Positions 38,640-48,136 of a stretch of 64,000 nt of DNA are shown here, one piece after another. The notes under the pieces are model-generated. The model saw only the letters and a program-made list of their open reading frames with translations. It did no database searches and had not been told where the DNA came from. The DNA is taken from assembly GCF_003846175.1 (NCBI RefSeq), contig NZ_ML123046.1, positions 1 through 64,000 on the forward strand. Reading direction: 5' to 3'. The position numbers were made by a program, and so were the translations under genes. Within the stretch, counting starts at the first letter, position 1; each line of letters begins with the position of its first letter. This DNA is from Streptomyces sp. ADI95-17. GTDB lineage: Bacteria; Actinomycetota; Actinomycetes; Streptomycetales; Streptomycetaceae.

Positions 38640-38957
38640 GGAAATGACAACGGGCGAGCTGCGGCCGGGGTCACGCGAGAAAGGGAACGTAATCGAACCA
38701 ACCGGCCCAGAGGGTGAATCCCGGGGCCCGGCAGTGCACTTGGGGACCGTTCGGGCCGGTCCGGGGGCTCGCGATGTGGTCGACTCGACGATGCGGCGGT
38801 ACACCGAATACGGCAGCAAAGCGACAAAGCGGAGAAGTTGGTGAGTCAACCGCTGGCCGAAATTCGCTCGTACGCGGAGTGAACCGCGGACCGGCCTTTG
38901 CCGTCATGGCAAGTGCAGCCTGCCGCTGATCAGCCGAACCGGGAGATATGGCGTTTC
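38640..38957. other. Divergent intergenic region
   Basis: About 320 bp between the SseB-like gene and the glycosyltransferase. No convincing gene, hairpin or promoter pair was found; it must carry promoters for both directions. Confidence 0.4.
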
Positions 38958-40241
38958 ATGCACATTTCTTTCCTGCTCCACAACGCCTACGGAGTCGGGG
39001 GCACGATCCGCACGACGTTCAATCTCGCCGGGGCGCTGGCCGGGCACCACGACATCGAGATCGTGTCGGTCTTCCGGCACCGTGACGTTCCCGCGCTGGG
39101 CGCCCCCGAGGGGGTGCGCATGAGCCACCTCGTCGACCTGCGGAAGAAGAGCCCGACGTACGACGGCGACGCCGCCGAGTACGCCCGGCCCGCGACGGTG
39201 TTCCCGCGCGGCGACAGCAGGTACCGGCAGTACAGCAGGCTGTCCGACGCGCGGGTGGCGGACCATCTGCGGTCGCTGGAGGCGGACGTCGTGGTCGGCA
39301 CCCGGCCGGGTCTCAACGTGCACATCAGCAGGCAGGCCCGCCGCGGCCCGGTCCGGATCGGACAGGAGCACCTCACCCTCGACAGCCACAGCTACCGGCT
39401 CCGCCGCGAGATCGCGCACCGCTACCCCCTGCTCGACGCGATCACCACCGTCACCGAGGCCGACGCCCGGGCCTACCGGACCGGGTTCAAACTCCCCGGC
39501 GTACGGATCGAGGCCATCGCCAACAGCGTGCCCGAACCGTCCGTCCCGCCCGCCGACGGCGACCGCAAGTGGGTGATCGCCGCGGGCCGGCTGCACAAGG
39601 TCAAGCGCTACGACCTGCTCGTCCGGGCGTTCGCCGACGTGGTCGCGGTCCGCCCGGACTGGCGGCTGCGCATCTACGGCGGCGGCGACGCGACCGGCAA
39701 CGAACGGGCGGCGCTGCTCGCGCTCATCGAGGAACTCGGGCTGCACAACCACGTGTTCCTGATGGGACCGGTCAATCCGCTGGAGGCCGAGTGGCCCAAG
39801 GGATCGATCGCCGCGGTCACTTCGGACCGCGAGTCCTTCGGCATGACCATCGTCGAGGCGATGCGCTGCGGTCTGCCGGTCGTCGCCACCGACTGCCCGC
39901 ACGGCCCCCGCGAGATCATCGACGACGGCACCGACGGACGGCTGGTGCCCGTCGGTGACACGACGGCCGTGGCCGACGCCCTGCTCGGCCTGATCCGCGA
40001 CGACGAGGCACGGCACCGCGCGGGACGCGCCGCACTGGCCGCGTCGCAGCGGTTCGACCCGGCACGGATCGCCGAACGCCATGAACGGCTCTTCACCGAA
40101 CTCGCCTCGCGGGGCCCGCGCGACCGCTCGCACGGCGCACTGAGCACCACACTGCACCGCGCCAGGGGCACCGTGCTGGACGGGGCGTACGCCCTGCGCT
40201 ACAAGGCAGCCGCCGTGATCCGCAAGGGGAAGACCGCATGA
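38958..40241 (+). CDS. GT4 family glycosyltransferase
   Basis: 427 residues of GT-B fold. MHISFLLHNAYGVGGTIRTT is the acceptor-domain start, and SDRESFGMTIVEAMRCGLPV is the donor-site E-X7-E motif of GT4 enzymes; KWVIAAGRLHKVKRYDLLV is the inter-domain strand. It is cytosolic. Such pairs with the following gene are found in Streptomyces and may make a cell-surface glycan or teichoic-acid-like polymer, an inference from family only. The start is the ATG 11 bp after GGGAG. It overlaps the next gene by ATGA. Confidence 0.88.
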   Translation: MHISFLLHNAYGVGGTIRTTFNLAGALAGHHDIEIVSVFRHRDVPALGAPEGVRMSHLVDLRKKSPTYDGDAAEYARPATVFPRGDSRYRQYSRLSDARVADHLRSLEADVVVGTRPGLNVHISRQARRGPVRIGQEHLTLDSHSYRLRREIAHRYPLLDAITTVTEADARAYRTGFKLPGVRIEAIANSVPEPSVPPADGDRKWVIAAGRLHKVKRYDLLVRAFADVVAVRPDWRLRIYGGGDATGNERAALLALIEELGLHNHVFLMGPVNPLEAEWPKGSIAAVTSDRESFGMTIVEAMRCGLPVVATDCPHGPREIIDDGTDGRLVPVGDTTAVADALLGLIRDDEARHRAGRAALAASQRFDPARIAERHERLFTELASRGPRDRSHGALSTTLHRARGTVLDGAYALRYKAAAVIRKGKTA

Positions 40242-41089
40242 CCGTCTCCACAGGGCGAAGGACACCGAGGGCCGACTGCACCGCGGGACCCGGCGGCGGG
40301 ATCACCTTCGATCTCGACCTCGGCCGCCGCGAGGACGAGGAGGCGCCCGAGCTGCTGCTCCGGCTGCGCGGCGCCAAGGGCAAGGGCGACGGCGACACCG
40401 TACGGCTGCAGCTGAGCCCGCTGCGCGACGGGCGACTGCGCGCGGTGCTGCCGGGCACCCTGGAGCCCGCGGAGGGCCGCTGGGACGTCTATCTGCGGGA
40501 GCCCGGCGCGCAGGACGGCGAGGCGGTGGCCGTCGAGCCCGGCATCCGGGATCTTCGGCTGCTCGTCGACCAGGTACCGCAGAGCGGGCGGATCGCGGTC
40601 CGGATCCCGTACCCGACCCTCGACGGCCGGCTCGCCGTGCGCTGCTGGCTCCGCACACCGCATGCCGAGGCCGGTCCGGTGACCTTCGACGGGCACGGGA
40701 TGACCGTCGGGGGCACGCTGTACGGCACCGGTCTCGGCGCCGGTGCCCGTGTCGAGGCGCGGGCGCCCGGCGCGGACGGCCGGGTCCTGCGGGTGCCGGT
40801 CACCGGGGACGGGGAGGAGGGCACCTTCGCCTTCACGCTCCCTCTCGACGAACTGGCCGACGGGGCCGTCACCGAGCCCCGGCTGTGGACGCTCTGGCTG
40901 ATCCCCGGCACGGCGGAGGACGGACCGGCCGGCGGTGTACGGATCTCCCGCATCCTCGACGACGTCTGGGACCGCAAGAAGATCTTCGTCTACCCGGGCC
41001 GCAGCACCGGGGAGGGCAGCCGGGCCACGCCCTGCTACACCACCGACAACGACCTCTGCGTAAGGCTCGAACCGGAACCCGCCCCCTGA
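40238..41089 (+). CDS. Hypothetical protein coupled to the glycosyltransferase
   Basis: 283 residues without membrane segments. Three similar beta-rich parts can be seen (LLLRLRGAKGKGDGDTVRLQ, YLREPGAQDGEAVAVEPGIR, LWLIPGTAEDGPAGGVRISR), like repeated beta-sandwich modules. The C-terminal part has DDVWDRKKIFVYPGRS. Related proteins are sometimes annotated as transferases with no proof. The ATG overlaps the glycosyltransferase stop, so they are made together. Confidence 0.65.
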   Translation: MTVSTGRRTPRADCTAGPGGGITFDLDLGRREDEEAPELLLRLRGAKGKGDGDTVRLQLSPLRDGRLRAVLPGTLEPAEGRWDVYLREPGAQDGEAVAVEPGIRDLRLLVDQVPQSGRIAVRIPYPTLDGRLAVRCWLRTPHAEAGPVTFDGHGMTVGGTLYGTGLGAGARVEARAPGADGRVLRVPVTGDGEEGTFAFTLPLDELADGAVTEPRLWTLWLIPGTAEDGPAGGVRISRILDDVWDRKKIFVYPGRSTGEGSRATPCYTTDNDLCVRLEPEPAP

Positions 41090-41147
41090 GGGCCGCCGGG
41101 GCGGTTGCGGACCCGGGCTGTCCGCAACCCCTGGCAGACTCACCGTC

Positions 41148-42107
41148 ATGTTGGAGACCTCGGCACGACTGCTGCGTCTGCTCTCACTGCTCCAGGCACA
41201 CCGCGACTGGTCCGGCGCCGACCTCGCCGACCGGCTCGGGGTCACCCCGCGGACCGTCCGGCGCGACGTCGACAAGCTCCGCGAGCTGGGCTACCCGGTC
41301 AACGCCAGCCCCGGCACCGGCGGCGGGTACCAGCTCGGCGCCGGTGCCCAGCTGCCGCCGCTGCTCCTGGACGACGAGGAGGCCGTCGCCGTCGCCGTCG
41401 GCCTGCGCACCGCGGCGGGCAACGGGGTCGAGGGCATCGGCGAGACCTCCGTACGCGCCCTGACCAAGCTCGAACAGGTGCTGCCGGACCGGCTCCGGCG
41501 CCGGGTGAACGCGCTGAACACCTTCACCGTGCCGCTGCTCCGCGGGCCCGGCGCCTCGGTCGCCGACGCGGGTGTCCTGACCGAACTCGCCGGGGCCTGC
41601 CGGGACGGCGAGCGGCTGCGCTTCGAGTACCGGGACCACTCAGGCTCCGTCTCGCGGCGGACCGTCGAACCGCACCGGCTGGTGTGCACCGAGCGCCGCT
41701 GGTACCTCGTCGCCTGGGACCTGGAGCGCGCGGACTGGCGTACGTTCCGGGCGGACCGGATCACCCCCACGCCGCCGCACGGGCCGAGGTTCGTCCCCCG
41801 CGAGCCACCCGCCGAGGACCTGGCCGCCTATGTCGCCAGGGGGATCTCCACGAACGTGTACCCGATGCACGCGGTGATCCGGCTGAAGGCGGGGATCGAG
41901 CGAGTGGCCGAGCGGATCTCGCCCGCCGCCGGGGTGCTGGAGGCAGTCGACGACGACACCTGTCTGCTGCGCACCGGAGCGATCGGCCTGGACGTGATGG
42001 TCGTCCATGTGATGCTGCTGGGCCTCGACTTCGAGGTCGTCGAACCACCGGAGCTGAAGGACGCGATCAAGGTCGCCAGGGACCGGCTGACCAGGGCACT
42101 GGACTGA
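41148..42107 (+). CDS. WYL-domain transcriptional regulator (YafY type)
   Basis: 319 residues. An N-terminal HTH_11 domain (LLRLLSLLQAHRDWSGADLA, VTPRTVRRDVDKLRELGYPV) is followed by a WYL domain (FEYRDHSGSVSRRTVEPHRL, RRWYLVAWDLERADWRTFRA). WYL regulators respond to nucleic-acid or nucleotide ligands. It has no obvious partner gene beside it. The next gene is 411 bp away. Confidence 0.9.
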   Translation: MLETSARLLRLLSLLQAHRDWSGADLADRLGVTPRTVRRDVDKLRELGYPVNASPGTGGGYQLGAGAQLPPLLLDDEEAVAVAVGLRTAAGNGVEGIGETSVRALTKLEQVLPDRLRRRVNALNTFTVPLLRGPGASVADAGVLTELAGACRDGERLRFEYRDHSGSVSRRTVEPHRLVCTERRWYLVAWDLERADWRTFRADRITPTPPHGPRFVPREPPAEDLAAYVARGISTNVYPMHAVIRLKAGIERVAERISPAAGVLEAVDDDTCLLRTGAIGLDVMVVHVMLLGLDFEVVEPPELKDAIKVARDRLTRALD

Positions 42108-42518
42108 GCGCCGGCCGCGGCGACGCCATACGGACGGCCGGGGCCGCCCGCTATACCAGTGGCGCTCGACGGCTGTCCCGTACCGCGGAGTGAATATTGT
42201 GACCAAAGGATAAGGCTGCCATAAGGAAGCGTGAATTCCCGGCGACATGCTCATTTACGTGCGCTATTCGGCGCGGGAATTACATCCGCTCGATACGGGA
42301 TATTCCGCTTCGATTCCGGGCTTTCCGAATGATCATTCTCCGGGTTGTGTGATTACTGTGTGTCGGGTCCCGGGCGGCCTGTCCGGGTGGCGTGATCCAT
42401 ACCGTGCGCGTGTCGTGATCCTGTGACACAAGTGTGACCGGCGGAGAACGTGAGGATGCCCTGCGACGGTGGGCGCCCCAACTTCCGCCGCCGCCCGCGG
42501 CCGCCTACGGTGAGGGGC
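42108..42518. other. Lower-GC intergenic region
   Basis: About 400 bp, clearly less GC-rich than its surroundings between about 42180 and 42360, with runs such as GAATATTGTGACC and GGGAATTACATC. It contains one possible 33-codon ORF, listed separately, and no strong hairpin. Confidence 0.5.
42231..42332 (+). CDS. Possible small ORF, 33 residues
   Basis: GTG with AAGGA 3 nt upstream opens a 33-codon frame (NSRRHAHLRALFGAGITSAR, then YGIFRFDSGLSE). It lies in the lower-GC gap. No homologue is known to me, and the spacing from the Shine-Dalgarno is short. It is as likely chance as real. Confidence 0.2.
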   Translation: MNSRRHAHLRALFGAGITSARYGIFRFDSGLSE

Positions 42519-42734
42519 ATGGCACCCATACCGACCCCTTCCGCCCAGCCCGACGACGCGCCCGACGAGTACGTCGGCCTCGCCGCCGACGCCGCCGAAC
42601 AACGGGCCCGCAGCCATGGCTGGACCACCGTCAGATCGCTGCCGCCGGGCGCGATCATCACCATGGAGTTCCGCGGCGGCCGGATCAACTTCGAGGTCGA
42701 CGGAGCCGTCGTCACCCGCTGCTGGGTGGGCTGA
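42519..42734 (+). CDS. I78 family peptidase inhibitor
   Basis: 71 residues. WTTVRSLPPGAIITMEFRGG followed by RINFEVDGAVVTRCWVG matches the short I78 inhibitor fold, with the PPG loop and the RINFEVD strand. No signal peptide is seen, so it acts in the cytosol or is released otherwise. The ATG has GAGGGG directly upstream. A 25-bp stem terminator follows. Confidence 0.72.
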   Translation: MAPIPTPSAQPDDAPDEYVGLAADAAEQRARSHGWTTVRSLPPGAIITMEFRGGRINFEVDGAVVTRCWVG

Positions 42735-42760
42735 GGCTCCCCGCGGCGCGAGAACCCGGA

Positions 42761-42814
42761 CCCGGACACGAGTGAGGGCCCCGACAACGGTCGGGGCCCT
42801 CACTCGTGTCCGGG
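42761..42814. terminator. Very long bidirectional terminator
   Basis: A perfect 25-bp stem (42761-42785 with 42790-42814) with loop AACG, between convergent genes. It lacks a T tract. It is the longest perfect hairpin I found in the window. Confidence 0.88.
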
Positions 42815-42848
42815 GAGCGGCTGTGCGTACCGGCTCCCTCGCAGGGGC

Positions 42849-43856
42849 TCAGCCGCCGGCCACCGGGCGGGCCGGGGTCGTCGAGCCGCCGCGCGGTGTG
42901 CGATCGGCGTGCGGCGGGCGCCGGCTGCCGACCGGGGTGACCGGGGTCCGCTCCGAGCGCACCACATGCGCCGGATGCGAGGCGTGGGCCCGCGGCCGGG
43001 TGCCGGTGCCGCCCGCGGCCGCCGAGACGACCGGCTCCCGGGCCGGGGCCTCGCCGCCGTCCGGCTGAGGCACCAGCACGGTCCGGGGGCCTCCGGCCGC
43101 GACGGGCACCGAGGGAACGGGGCGGCCGAATCCCCGCAGGTTCTCGCGCTGGGCGAAGATCCAGGCCTCGGCCCGGGTGATCAGCGGCTCCGCCCAGGGC
43201 AGGCCCAGCATGATCAGCAGGCCGGCGGCCCAGCCCAGCAGGACGTCGCTGAGCCAGTGCGTACCGAGATAGACGGTGGTGAGGCCGACGCCCAGCGACA
43301 CGATCGCCGACATGGCCGACAGATAGCGCCGGGCCCGTGGGGTGGTGGCCAGATAGGCGAGGATTCCCCAGGTCACAACCGCGTTGGCGGTGTGCCCGGA
43401 GGGAAATATGTCGCCGCCGGCGAAGAGCTCGGCGGAGCCGATCTGGGTCGCGTAGTGCGGGCCGAGGCGGCCCAGGCCGATCTTGACCGCGCCGACCGTC
43501 ACATTGAGCAGCAGCAGCGCCGCGCCCAGCGTCAGCAGGGGGCGCAGCGTGTGCTGCCGCCAGGAGCGCCAGCCGAGCCAGCAGGCCACCATCGTGGCGG
43601 TGGGGCCGCGCTGGCCGAGCACGATGTAGTAGTCGAGGAAGGCATGGATTTCCGGCCACTGCTGATACGGCCGGAAGAGCATGACCTTCCAGTCCAGGGT
43701 CACCAGCCAGGACGAGACCAGCACGGCAATGACGATGGCGAGATAGAACGCCAACGTCCCGCCGAAGAGTGCGATGCGGTGACGGCTCATCCGCGGTGGC
43801 TCTATCTTCGGCGGCTCCGGCTCCCGGTCCAGCCGGGCAAAGATGTCGGTACGCAC
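42849..43856 (-). CDS. PAP2 family membrane phosphatase
   Basis: 335 residues. Six membrane helices can be traced (for example IALFGGTLAFYLAIVIAVLV). The phosphatase motifs are FPSGHTANAVVTWG (motif II) and VYLGTHWLSDVLLGW (motif III with the catalytic His and Asp). The first motif is less regular (KIGLGRLGP). A Pro/Arg-rich tail of about 100 residues lies in the C-terminal part. It probably removes phosphate from a lipid such as undecaprenyl pyrophosphate or phosphatidate. The GTG at 43856 is used; an ATG at 43790 is an alternative. Confidence 0.85.
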   Translation of the reverse strand: MRTDIFARLDREPEPPKIEPPRMSRHRIALFGGTLAFYLAIVIAVLVSSWLVTLDWKVMLFRPYQQWPEIHAFLDYYIVLGQRGPTATMVACWLGWRSWRQHTLRPLLTLGAALLLLNVTVGAVKIGLGRLGPHYATQIGSAELFAGGDIFPSGHTANAVVTWGILAYLATTPRARRYLSAMSAIVSLGVGLTTVYLGTHWLSDVLLGWAAGLLIMLGLPWAEPLITRAEAWIFAQRENLRGFGRPVPSVPVAAGGPRTVLVPQPDGGEAPAREPVVSAAAGGTGTRPRAHASHPAHVVRSERTPVTPVGSRRPPHADRTPRGGSTTPARPVAGG

Positions 43857-44389
43857 CCAATCGACGTTACAGCGCGTTAGTGAGAGACCAGGTCGATCCG
43901 GTCTCTTTGTGATGACGATGTGATGTGGACTATGTCTCAGCGGGGTCTTAATTCCTGATCCGCGTAAGCGTCTCGGCGGCACTTCGCGCTATTGATTTCG
44001 CACGCATTTCGGAAGGGTGTTTGGGCCCGGACGGAAAAGCGCAGGAGGTGCCGGTATGAATTTATCCGGGCCCGGGAGGAGGGGGAACGGAACGTGCCGG
44101 TCCGGTCACCGGCCGCCTTCGGAGCGGGCCCGGCGGGTGCTCCGCGGGGGCGGCCGGGTACCGTCCCGTTCCGGGTGCGCAGGGTGTCCTCGCAGGTCCG
44201 GGCGGCGGGTCGGCGTGGCGTACGCCACACCCCGCGGCCCGACCGGGTATGAGGTGGGCCACGTGTGAGGGGTCCGAACTCGCGTACGCTGACGGCCACT
44301 CGCCCGTCGATGCCGGGCCATGAGGAGCGGCGAACCGCCGCATCCCCGGTTGGCCCGCCGAGCGCGAGGGACCTTTGGGAGGTACATGC
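43857..44389. other. Intergenic region upstream of the MFS gene
   Basis: About 530 bp holding promoters for the divergent PAP2 and MFS genes. A perfect 14-bp palindrome GTGGCGTACGCCAC is at 44215-44228 and may be an operator. Short Arg-rich frames in this stretch look like non-coding sequence. Confidence 0.45.
44215..44228. promoter_or_regulatory. Palindrome upstream of the MFS exporter
   Basis: GTGGCGTACGCCAC is a perfect 14-bp palindrome about 160 bp before the start codon. A TetR-type operator is conceivable, but no regulator gene is adjacent. Confidence 0.35.
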
Positions 44390-46096
44390 ATGTCAGGGAC
44401 GACCACAGCCCGATTCCGGCTGCGCGCGGCGGCCGACGGTGCCAATCGATGGGTCGTCCTCGTCGTCCTCTGCCTCAGCCTCCTGCTCGTGGCGCTCGAC
44501 TCGACCGTGCTCCACGTCGCCGTACCCGCCGTCACCGAGGACCTGAACCCCAGCGCGGTCGGTCTGCTCTGGATCGTCGACGCCTACCCGCTGGTCTGTG
44601 CCTCGCTGCTGATTCTCTTCGGCACCCTCGGCGACCGGGTGGGCCGCCGCCGGGTCCTGCTGCTCGGCTACGCCCTCTTCGGGGCCGCCTCCGCGATCGC
44701 CGCGATGGCCGACAGCCCCGCCGTGCTCATCGTGGCGCGTGCGCTGCTCGGGGTCGGCGGCGCGATGATCATGCCGGCGACGCTGTCGATCCTCCGGCAG
44801 GTCTTCCCCGACCGGCGGGAACGGGCCCTCGCGATCGGCATCTGGACCGCGGTCGCCGCGGTGGGCGCCGCCACCGGTCCGGTCATCGGCGGCTTCCTCG
44901 TCGAGCACTTCTGGTGGGGCTCGGTCTTCCTGATCAACGTTCCGCTGATGGCGCTGATCCTGCCGGTCGGACGGCTGCTGCTGCCCGAGTCGCGCGGCAG
45001 CCACGACGGGCCGTGGGACGTGCTGGGCGCACTGATGGCCGCCGCCGGGGTGCTCGGGGTGGTCCTCGGAGTGAAGCGGGCGGGCACCGGCGAGGGTGTG
45101 CTCAGTCCGGCCACGCTCGCTCCGCTGCTGATCGGGGCGGCACTGATAGTCCTGTTCGTGCGCCGGCAGAAGCGGCGTACGCATCCGCTGATCGACATCG
45201 GGCTGTTCGCCAAGCCCGCCTTCTCCACCGCGGTGGGCTGCATCATCATCGCCATGCTGGCCCTGGTCGGTCTTGAGCTCATAGCCGTGCAGTACCTCCA
45301 GCTCGTCCTCGGACTGAGCCCGCTGCAGACCGGCCTGCGGCTGCTCCCGCTCACCTTCGCTGCCATGGCCGCGGGCGCCACCGGCTCGTACACCCTGCGC
45401 CGCGTCGGCCCGCGCCGGATGGTCGGCTGGGGCTTCGTGCTCACGGCCGTCTCGGTGCTGACCCTGACCGCGATGGGGCAGCACGACCGGCCCGCACTGC
45501 TGACGGCGGCCTTCGTGGCCCTGGGCTTCGGGCTGCAGACCACGCTCTTCGGGGCGTACGAATCGATGCTCAGCGATGCCCCCGCCGACCGTGCGGGCGG
45601 GGCGGCGGCCATCGGCGAGACCTCGTACCAGCTGGGTGCGGGCATGGGGATCGCCCTGCTCGGCAGTGTCATGAACGCCGCCTACGCCCCCGGGCTCTCG
45701 AAGCTTCCCGAGGCGGGTGTCCCGGCCGGGGCCCGCGCGGCCGCCGCCCACTCGCTGGGCGAGGCCTACCAGGTGGCCGACCGGCTGGGCGGCCCGCTGG
45801 GTGCGGTGCTGCGCTCCACGGCGCGCCACTCCTTCATCACCGGGCTGCATGTCACGCTGCTGGTCAGCGCCGCGCTGCTGCTGGCCGGGGCGCTGGCCGC
45901 GCTGCGGCTGCCGAGGGCGATGGACTGTCCGGCACCGGTGCCCGACGAGCCGGAGCGTGCGGCGGACGTGAGCGAGGCGCGGGAGCACCGCGCGCCGCAC
46001 GAGGTGCCCGCCCCGGGCCGTGCGCAGCGGCCCCTGTCGCGCCCCGCCCGGCGCCGACCCGCCGAGGCGACGGGCCCTGGACGAGCGGCACACTGA
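44390..46096 (+). CDS. MFS drug exporter, DHA2 (14-TM) family
   Basis: 568 residues with about 14 membrane helices. LVALDSTVLHVAVPAVTEDL is the DHA2 motif D1 region, LFGTLGDRVGRRRVLL is motif A, and RALLGVGGAMIMPATLSILR and GPVIGGFLVEHFWWGSVFLI are motifs B and C. It should export drugs or metabolites by proton antiport. The cytosolic C-terminus is disordered and basic. The ATG at 44390 has TTGGGAGGT 6 nt upstream. Confidence 0.92.
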   Translation: MSGTTTARFRLRAAADGANRWVVLVVLCLSLLLVALDSTVLHVAVPAVTEDLNPSAVGLLWIVDAYPLVCASLLILFGTLGDRVGRRRVLLLGYALFGAASAIAAMADSPAVLIVARALLGVGGAMIMPATLSILRQVFPDRRERALAIGIWTAVAAVGAATGPVIGGFLVEHFWWGSVFLINVPLMALILPVGRLLLPESRGSHDGPWDVLGALMAAAGVLGVVLGVKRAGTGEGVLSPATLAPLLIGAALIVLFVRRQKRRTHPLIDIGLFAKPAFSTAVGCIIIAMLALVGLELIAVQYLQLVLGLSPLQTGLRLLPLTFAAMAAGATGSYTLRRVGPRRMVGWGFVLTAVSVLTLTAMGQHDRPALLTAAFVALGFGLQTTLFGAYESMLSDAPADRAGGAAAIGETSYQLGAGMGIALLGSVMNAAYAPGLSKLPEAGVPAGARAAAAHSLGEAYQVADRLGGPLGAVLRSTARHSFITGLHVTLLVSAALLLAGALAALRLPRAMDCPAPVPDEPERAADVSEAREHRAPHEVPAPGRAQRPLSRPARRRPAEATGPGRAAH

Positions 46097-46129
46097 GCCG
46101 TAACGTCGGTGCGACGCCATAACTACCAC

Positions 46130-46143
46130 TGCTAGTTTTAGCA
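46130..46143. promoter_or_regulatory. Inverted repeat before the acyl-CoA dehydrogenase
   Basis: TGCTA-GTTT-TAGCA is a perfect 5-bp inverted repeat about 27 bp before the start codon, in an AT-rich patch. It could be an operator of a TetR-like fatty-acid regulator or part of a -10 element. Confidence 0.35.
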
Positions 46144-46169
46144 TCGTGCGAGCCGCCGGAGGCGCCCTC

Positions 46170-47366
46170 ATGTCCACCACCGAGTCCTCGAAGCTCCCGC
46201 CCTTCGACCCCGCCGACCCGATCGGCATCGACGATCTGCTCAGTGCCGAGGACCTCGCGATCCGCCAGACCGTCCGGGACTGGGCCGCCGACCGCGTCCT
46301 GCCGCACATCGCCGAGTGGTACGAGAGCGGCGAGCTGCCCGGGATCCGTGAGCTGGCCCGTGAGCTCGGTTCGCTCGGCGCGCTCGGCATGTCCCTCCAG
46401 GGGTACGGCTGCGCCGGCGCCACCGCCGTCCAGTACGGACTGGCCTGTCTGGAGCTGGAGGCGGCGGACTCCGGGATCCGCTCCCTGGTCTCCGTACAGG
46501 GTTCGCTCGCCATGTACGCCATCCACCGCTTCGGCTCCGAGGAGCAGCGGCAGCGGTGGCTGCCGGGCATGGCGGCCGGCGAGATCATCGGCTGCTTCGG
46601 CCTCACCGAGCCGGACCACGGATCCGACCCGGCCGGGATGCGTACGTACGCCAAGCGCGACGGCGGGGACTGGGTGCTCACCGGACGCAAGATGTGGATC
46701 ACCAACGGCTCGGTCGCCGGGGTCGCCGTCGTCTGGGCGCAGACCGACGGCGGAATCCGTGGCTTCGCGGTGCCGACCGACACCCCGGGCTTCTCGGCTC
46801 CCGAGATCAAGCACAAGTGGTCGCTGCGCGCCTCGGTCACCAGCGAGCTGGTGCTGGACGAGGTGCGGCTGCCCGCCGACGCGGTGCTCCCGGGCGTCAC
46901 CGGTCTGCGCGGCCCGCTCAGCTGTCTCAGCCATGCCCGCTACGGCATCGTCTGGGGAGCGATGGGCGCGGCCCGTGCCAGCTTCGAGGCGGCCGTGGAC
47001 TACTCGCGCACGCGGGAACAGTTCGACCGGCCGATCGGCGGCTTCCAGCTCACCCAGGCCAAGCTCGCGGACATGGCCGTGGAACTGCACAAGGGCATCC
47101 TGCTCGCCCACCATCTGGGCCGGCGGATGGACGCGGGCAGGCTCCGTCCGGAGCAGGTCAGTTTCGGAAAGCTCAACAATGTGCGGGAGGCGATCGACAT
47201 CTGCCGTACCTCGCGCACGATCCTCGGCGCCAACGGGATCTCGCTGGAGTACCCGGTGATGCGCCATGCGACGAATCTGGAGTCGGTGCTCACCTACGAG
47301 GGAACCGTGGAGATGCACCAGTTGGTACTGGGCAAGGCGCTCACCGGTCTCGACGCGTTCCGCTAG
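46170..47366 (+). CDS. Acyl-CoA dehydrogenase (glutaryl-CoA dehydrogenase-like)
   Basis: 398 residues. The family signatures are IIGCFGLTEPDHGSDPAGM and, near the C-terminus, the catalytic-base region LESVLTYEGTVEMHQLVLGK with the Glu of YEGT. The RTREQFDRPIGGFQLTQAKL segment binds FAD. The pattern fits glutaryl-CoA dehydrogenases, which make crotonyl-CoA. It is an FAD-dependent cytosolic enzyme. GGAGG lies 7 bp before the ATG at 46170. Confidence 0.9.
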   Translation: MSTTESSKLPPFDPADPIGIDDLLSAEDLAIRQTVRDWAADRVLPHIAEWYESGELPGIRELARELGSLGALGMSLQGYGCAGATAVQYGLACLELEAADSGIRSLVSVQGSLAMYAIHRFGSEEQRQRWLPGMAAGEIIGCFGLTEPDHGSDPAGMRTYAKRDGGDWVLTGRKMWITNGSVAGVAVVWAQTDGGIRGFAVPTDTPGFSAPEIKHKWSLRASVTSELVLDEVRLPADAVLPGVTGLRGPLSCLSHARYGIVWGAMGAARASFEAAVDYSRTREQFDRPIGGFQLTQAKLADMAVELHKGILLAHHLGRRMDAGRLRPEQVSFGKLNNVREAIDICRTSRTILGANGISLEYPVMRHATNLESVLTYEGTVEMHQLVLGKALTGLDAFR

Positions 47367-47387
47367 ACCGTCCGGCGAGCGCCCTGC

Positions 47388-47828
47388 TCAGCTCTGGTTG
47401 AAGAAGCCGTCGGCCGGCCGGCCGGCGGCTTCGGTCACCACCTGGGTGTCGGCCGGGGTCAGCAGGAAGACCCGGGTGGCCACGCGCTCGATCGAGCCGC
47501 GCAGTCCGAAGATCAGCCCGGCGGCGAAATCCACGACGCGCTTCGCGTCGGTGGGGTCCATGGTCGTGAGGTTGACGATCACCGGGACGCCGTCCCGGAA
47601 GAGCTCTCCGATGGCCCGTGCGTCCCGGAAGCTGTCCGGGGTGACGGTGGCGATCCGGCGGCCCGTCTCCTCGGCCGCCTCGGACACGACCTGCACCCGG
47701 GGGTCGGTCACCCAGGCCTGGCCGCCGGTCCCGGTCTGCGCGCCCTCGGCGTACTCGTCGTCGTAGTACCGCTCGTCGTTGTCCTCCACGAGGCCCAGCC
47801 AGGCACTCGCCTTGCGCACCGATCCCAT
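47388..47828 (-). CDS. sepF: SepF family cell-division protein (paralogue)
   Basis: 146 residues. The N-terminal [20 protein letters not shown] resembles the membrane-binding amphipathic helix of SepF, and the core [20 protein letters not shown] and [17 protein letters not shown] is the SepF fold. Streptomyces carry several SepF homologues; this copy is outside the dcw cluster and so is probably an accessory one. It interacts with FtsZ in the family. Confidence 0.9.
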   Translation of the reverse strand: MGSVRKASAWLGLVEDNDERYYDDEYAEGAQTGTGGQAWVTDPRVQVVSEAAEETGRRIATVTPDSFRDARAIGELFRDGVPVIVNLTTMDPTDAKRVVDFAAGLIFGLRGSIERVATRVFLLTPADTQVVTEAAGRPADGFFNQS

Positions 47829-48136
47829 GGACGCCTCCTCTCACCGCGGTTCCGTGGCGTTCCGCATCTCTTTCGTATCCCTATGGTCGTCCATGATGCG
47901 GATCGTGCGCCAAGTGGATAGTCGGCGCGCAGGGTGTTCGTGACGGTACTGATGCAGAAGATGTGGCGGTATGTCAGGGTTCCTCCCGCATAAGGGGTCG
48001 GAAAGAAAGAAAATATGATGCCCCGGGCCGTACGGGTGACATGGGGGACGTACGGGTGAACGGGCCGCTCGATACGATGCACCTCGCGCGGCCGCAGGGG
48101 TGCGGCGCGAAGGTGAACGACTCTCGGGGGATCGTC
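47829..48136. other. Divergent region between sepF and DUF5685
   Basis: About 308 bp. It contains a TATGAT element at 48014-48019 facing the DUF5685 gene, without a good -35, and a repeated GTACGGGTGA. No gene was found. Confidence 0.4.

Noticed and set aside
44056..44268. Possible 70-residue ORF behind AGGAGGT upstream of the MFS gene
   Set aside because: The ribosome-binding site is good, but the peptide is Arg/Gly-rich like non-coding frames and no family is recognised.
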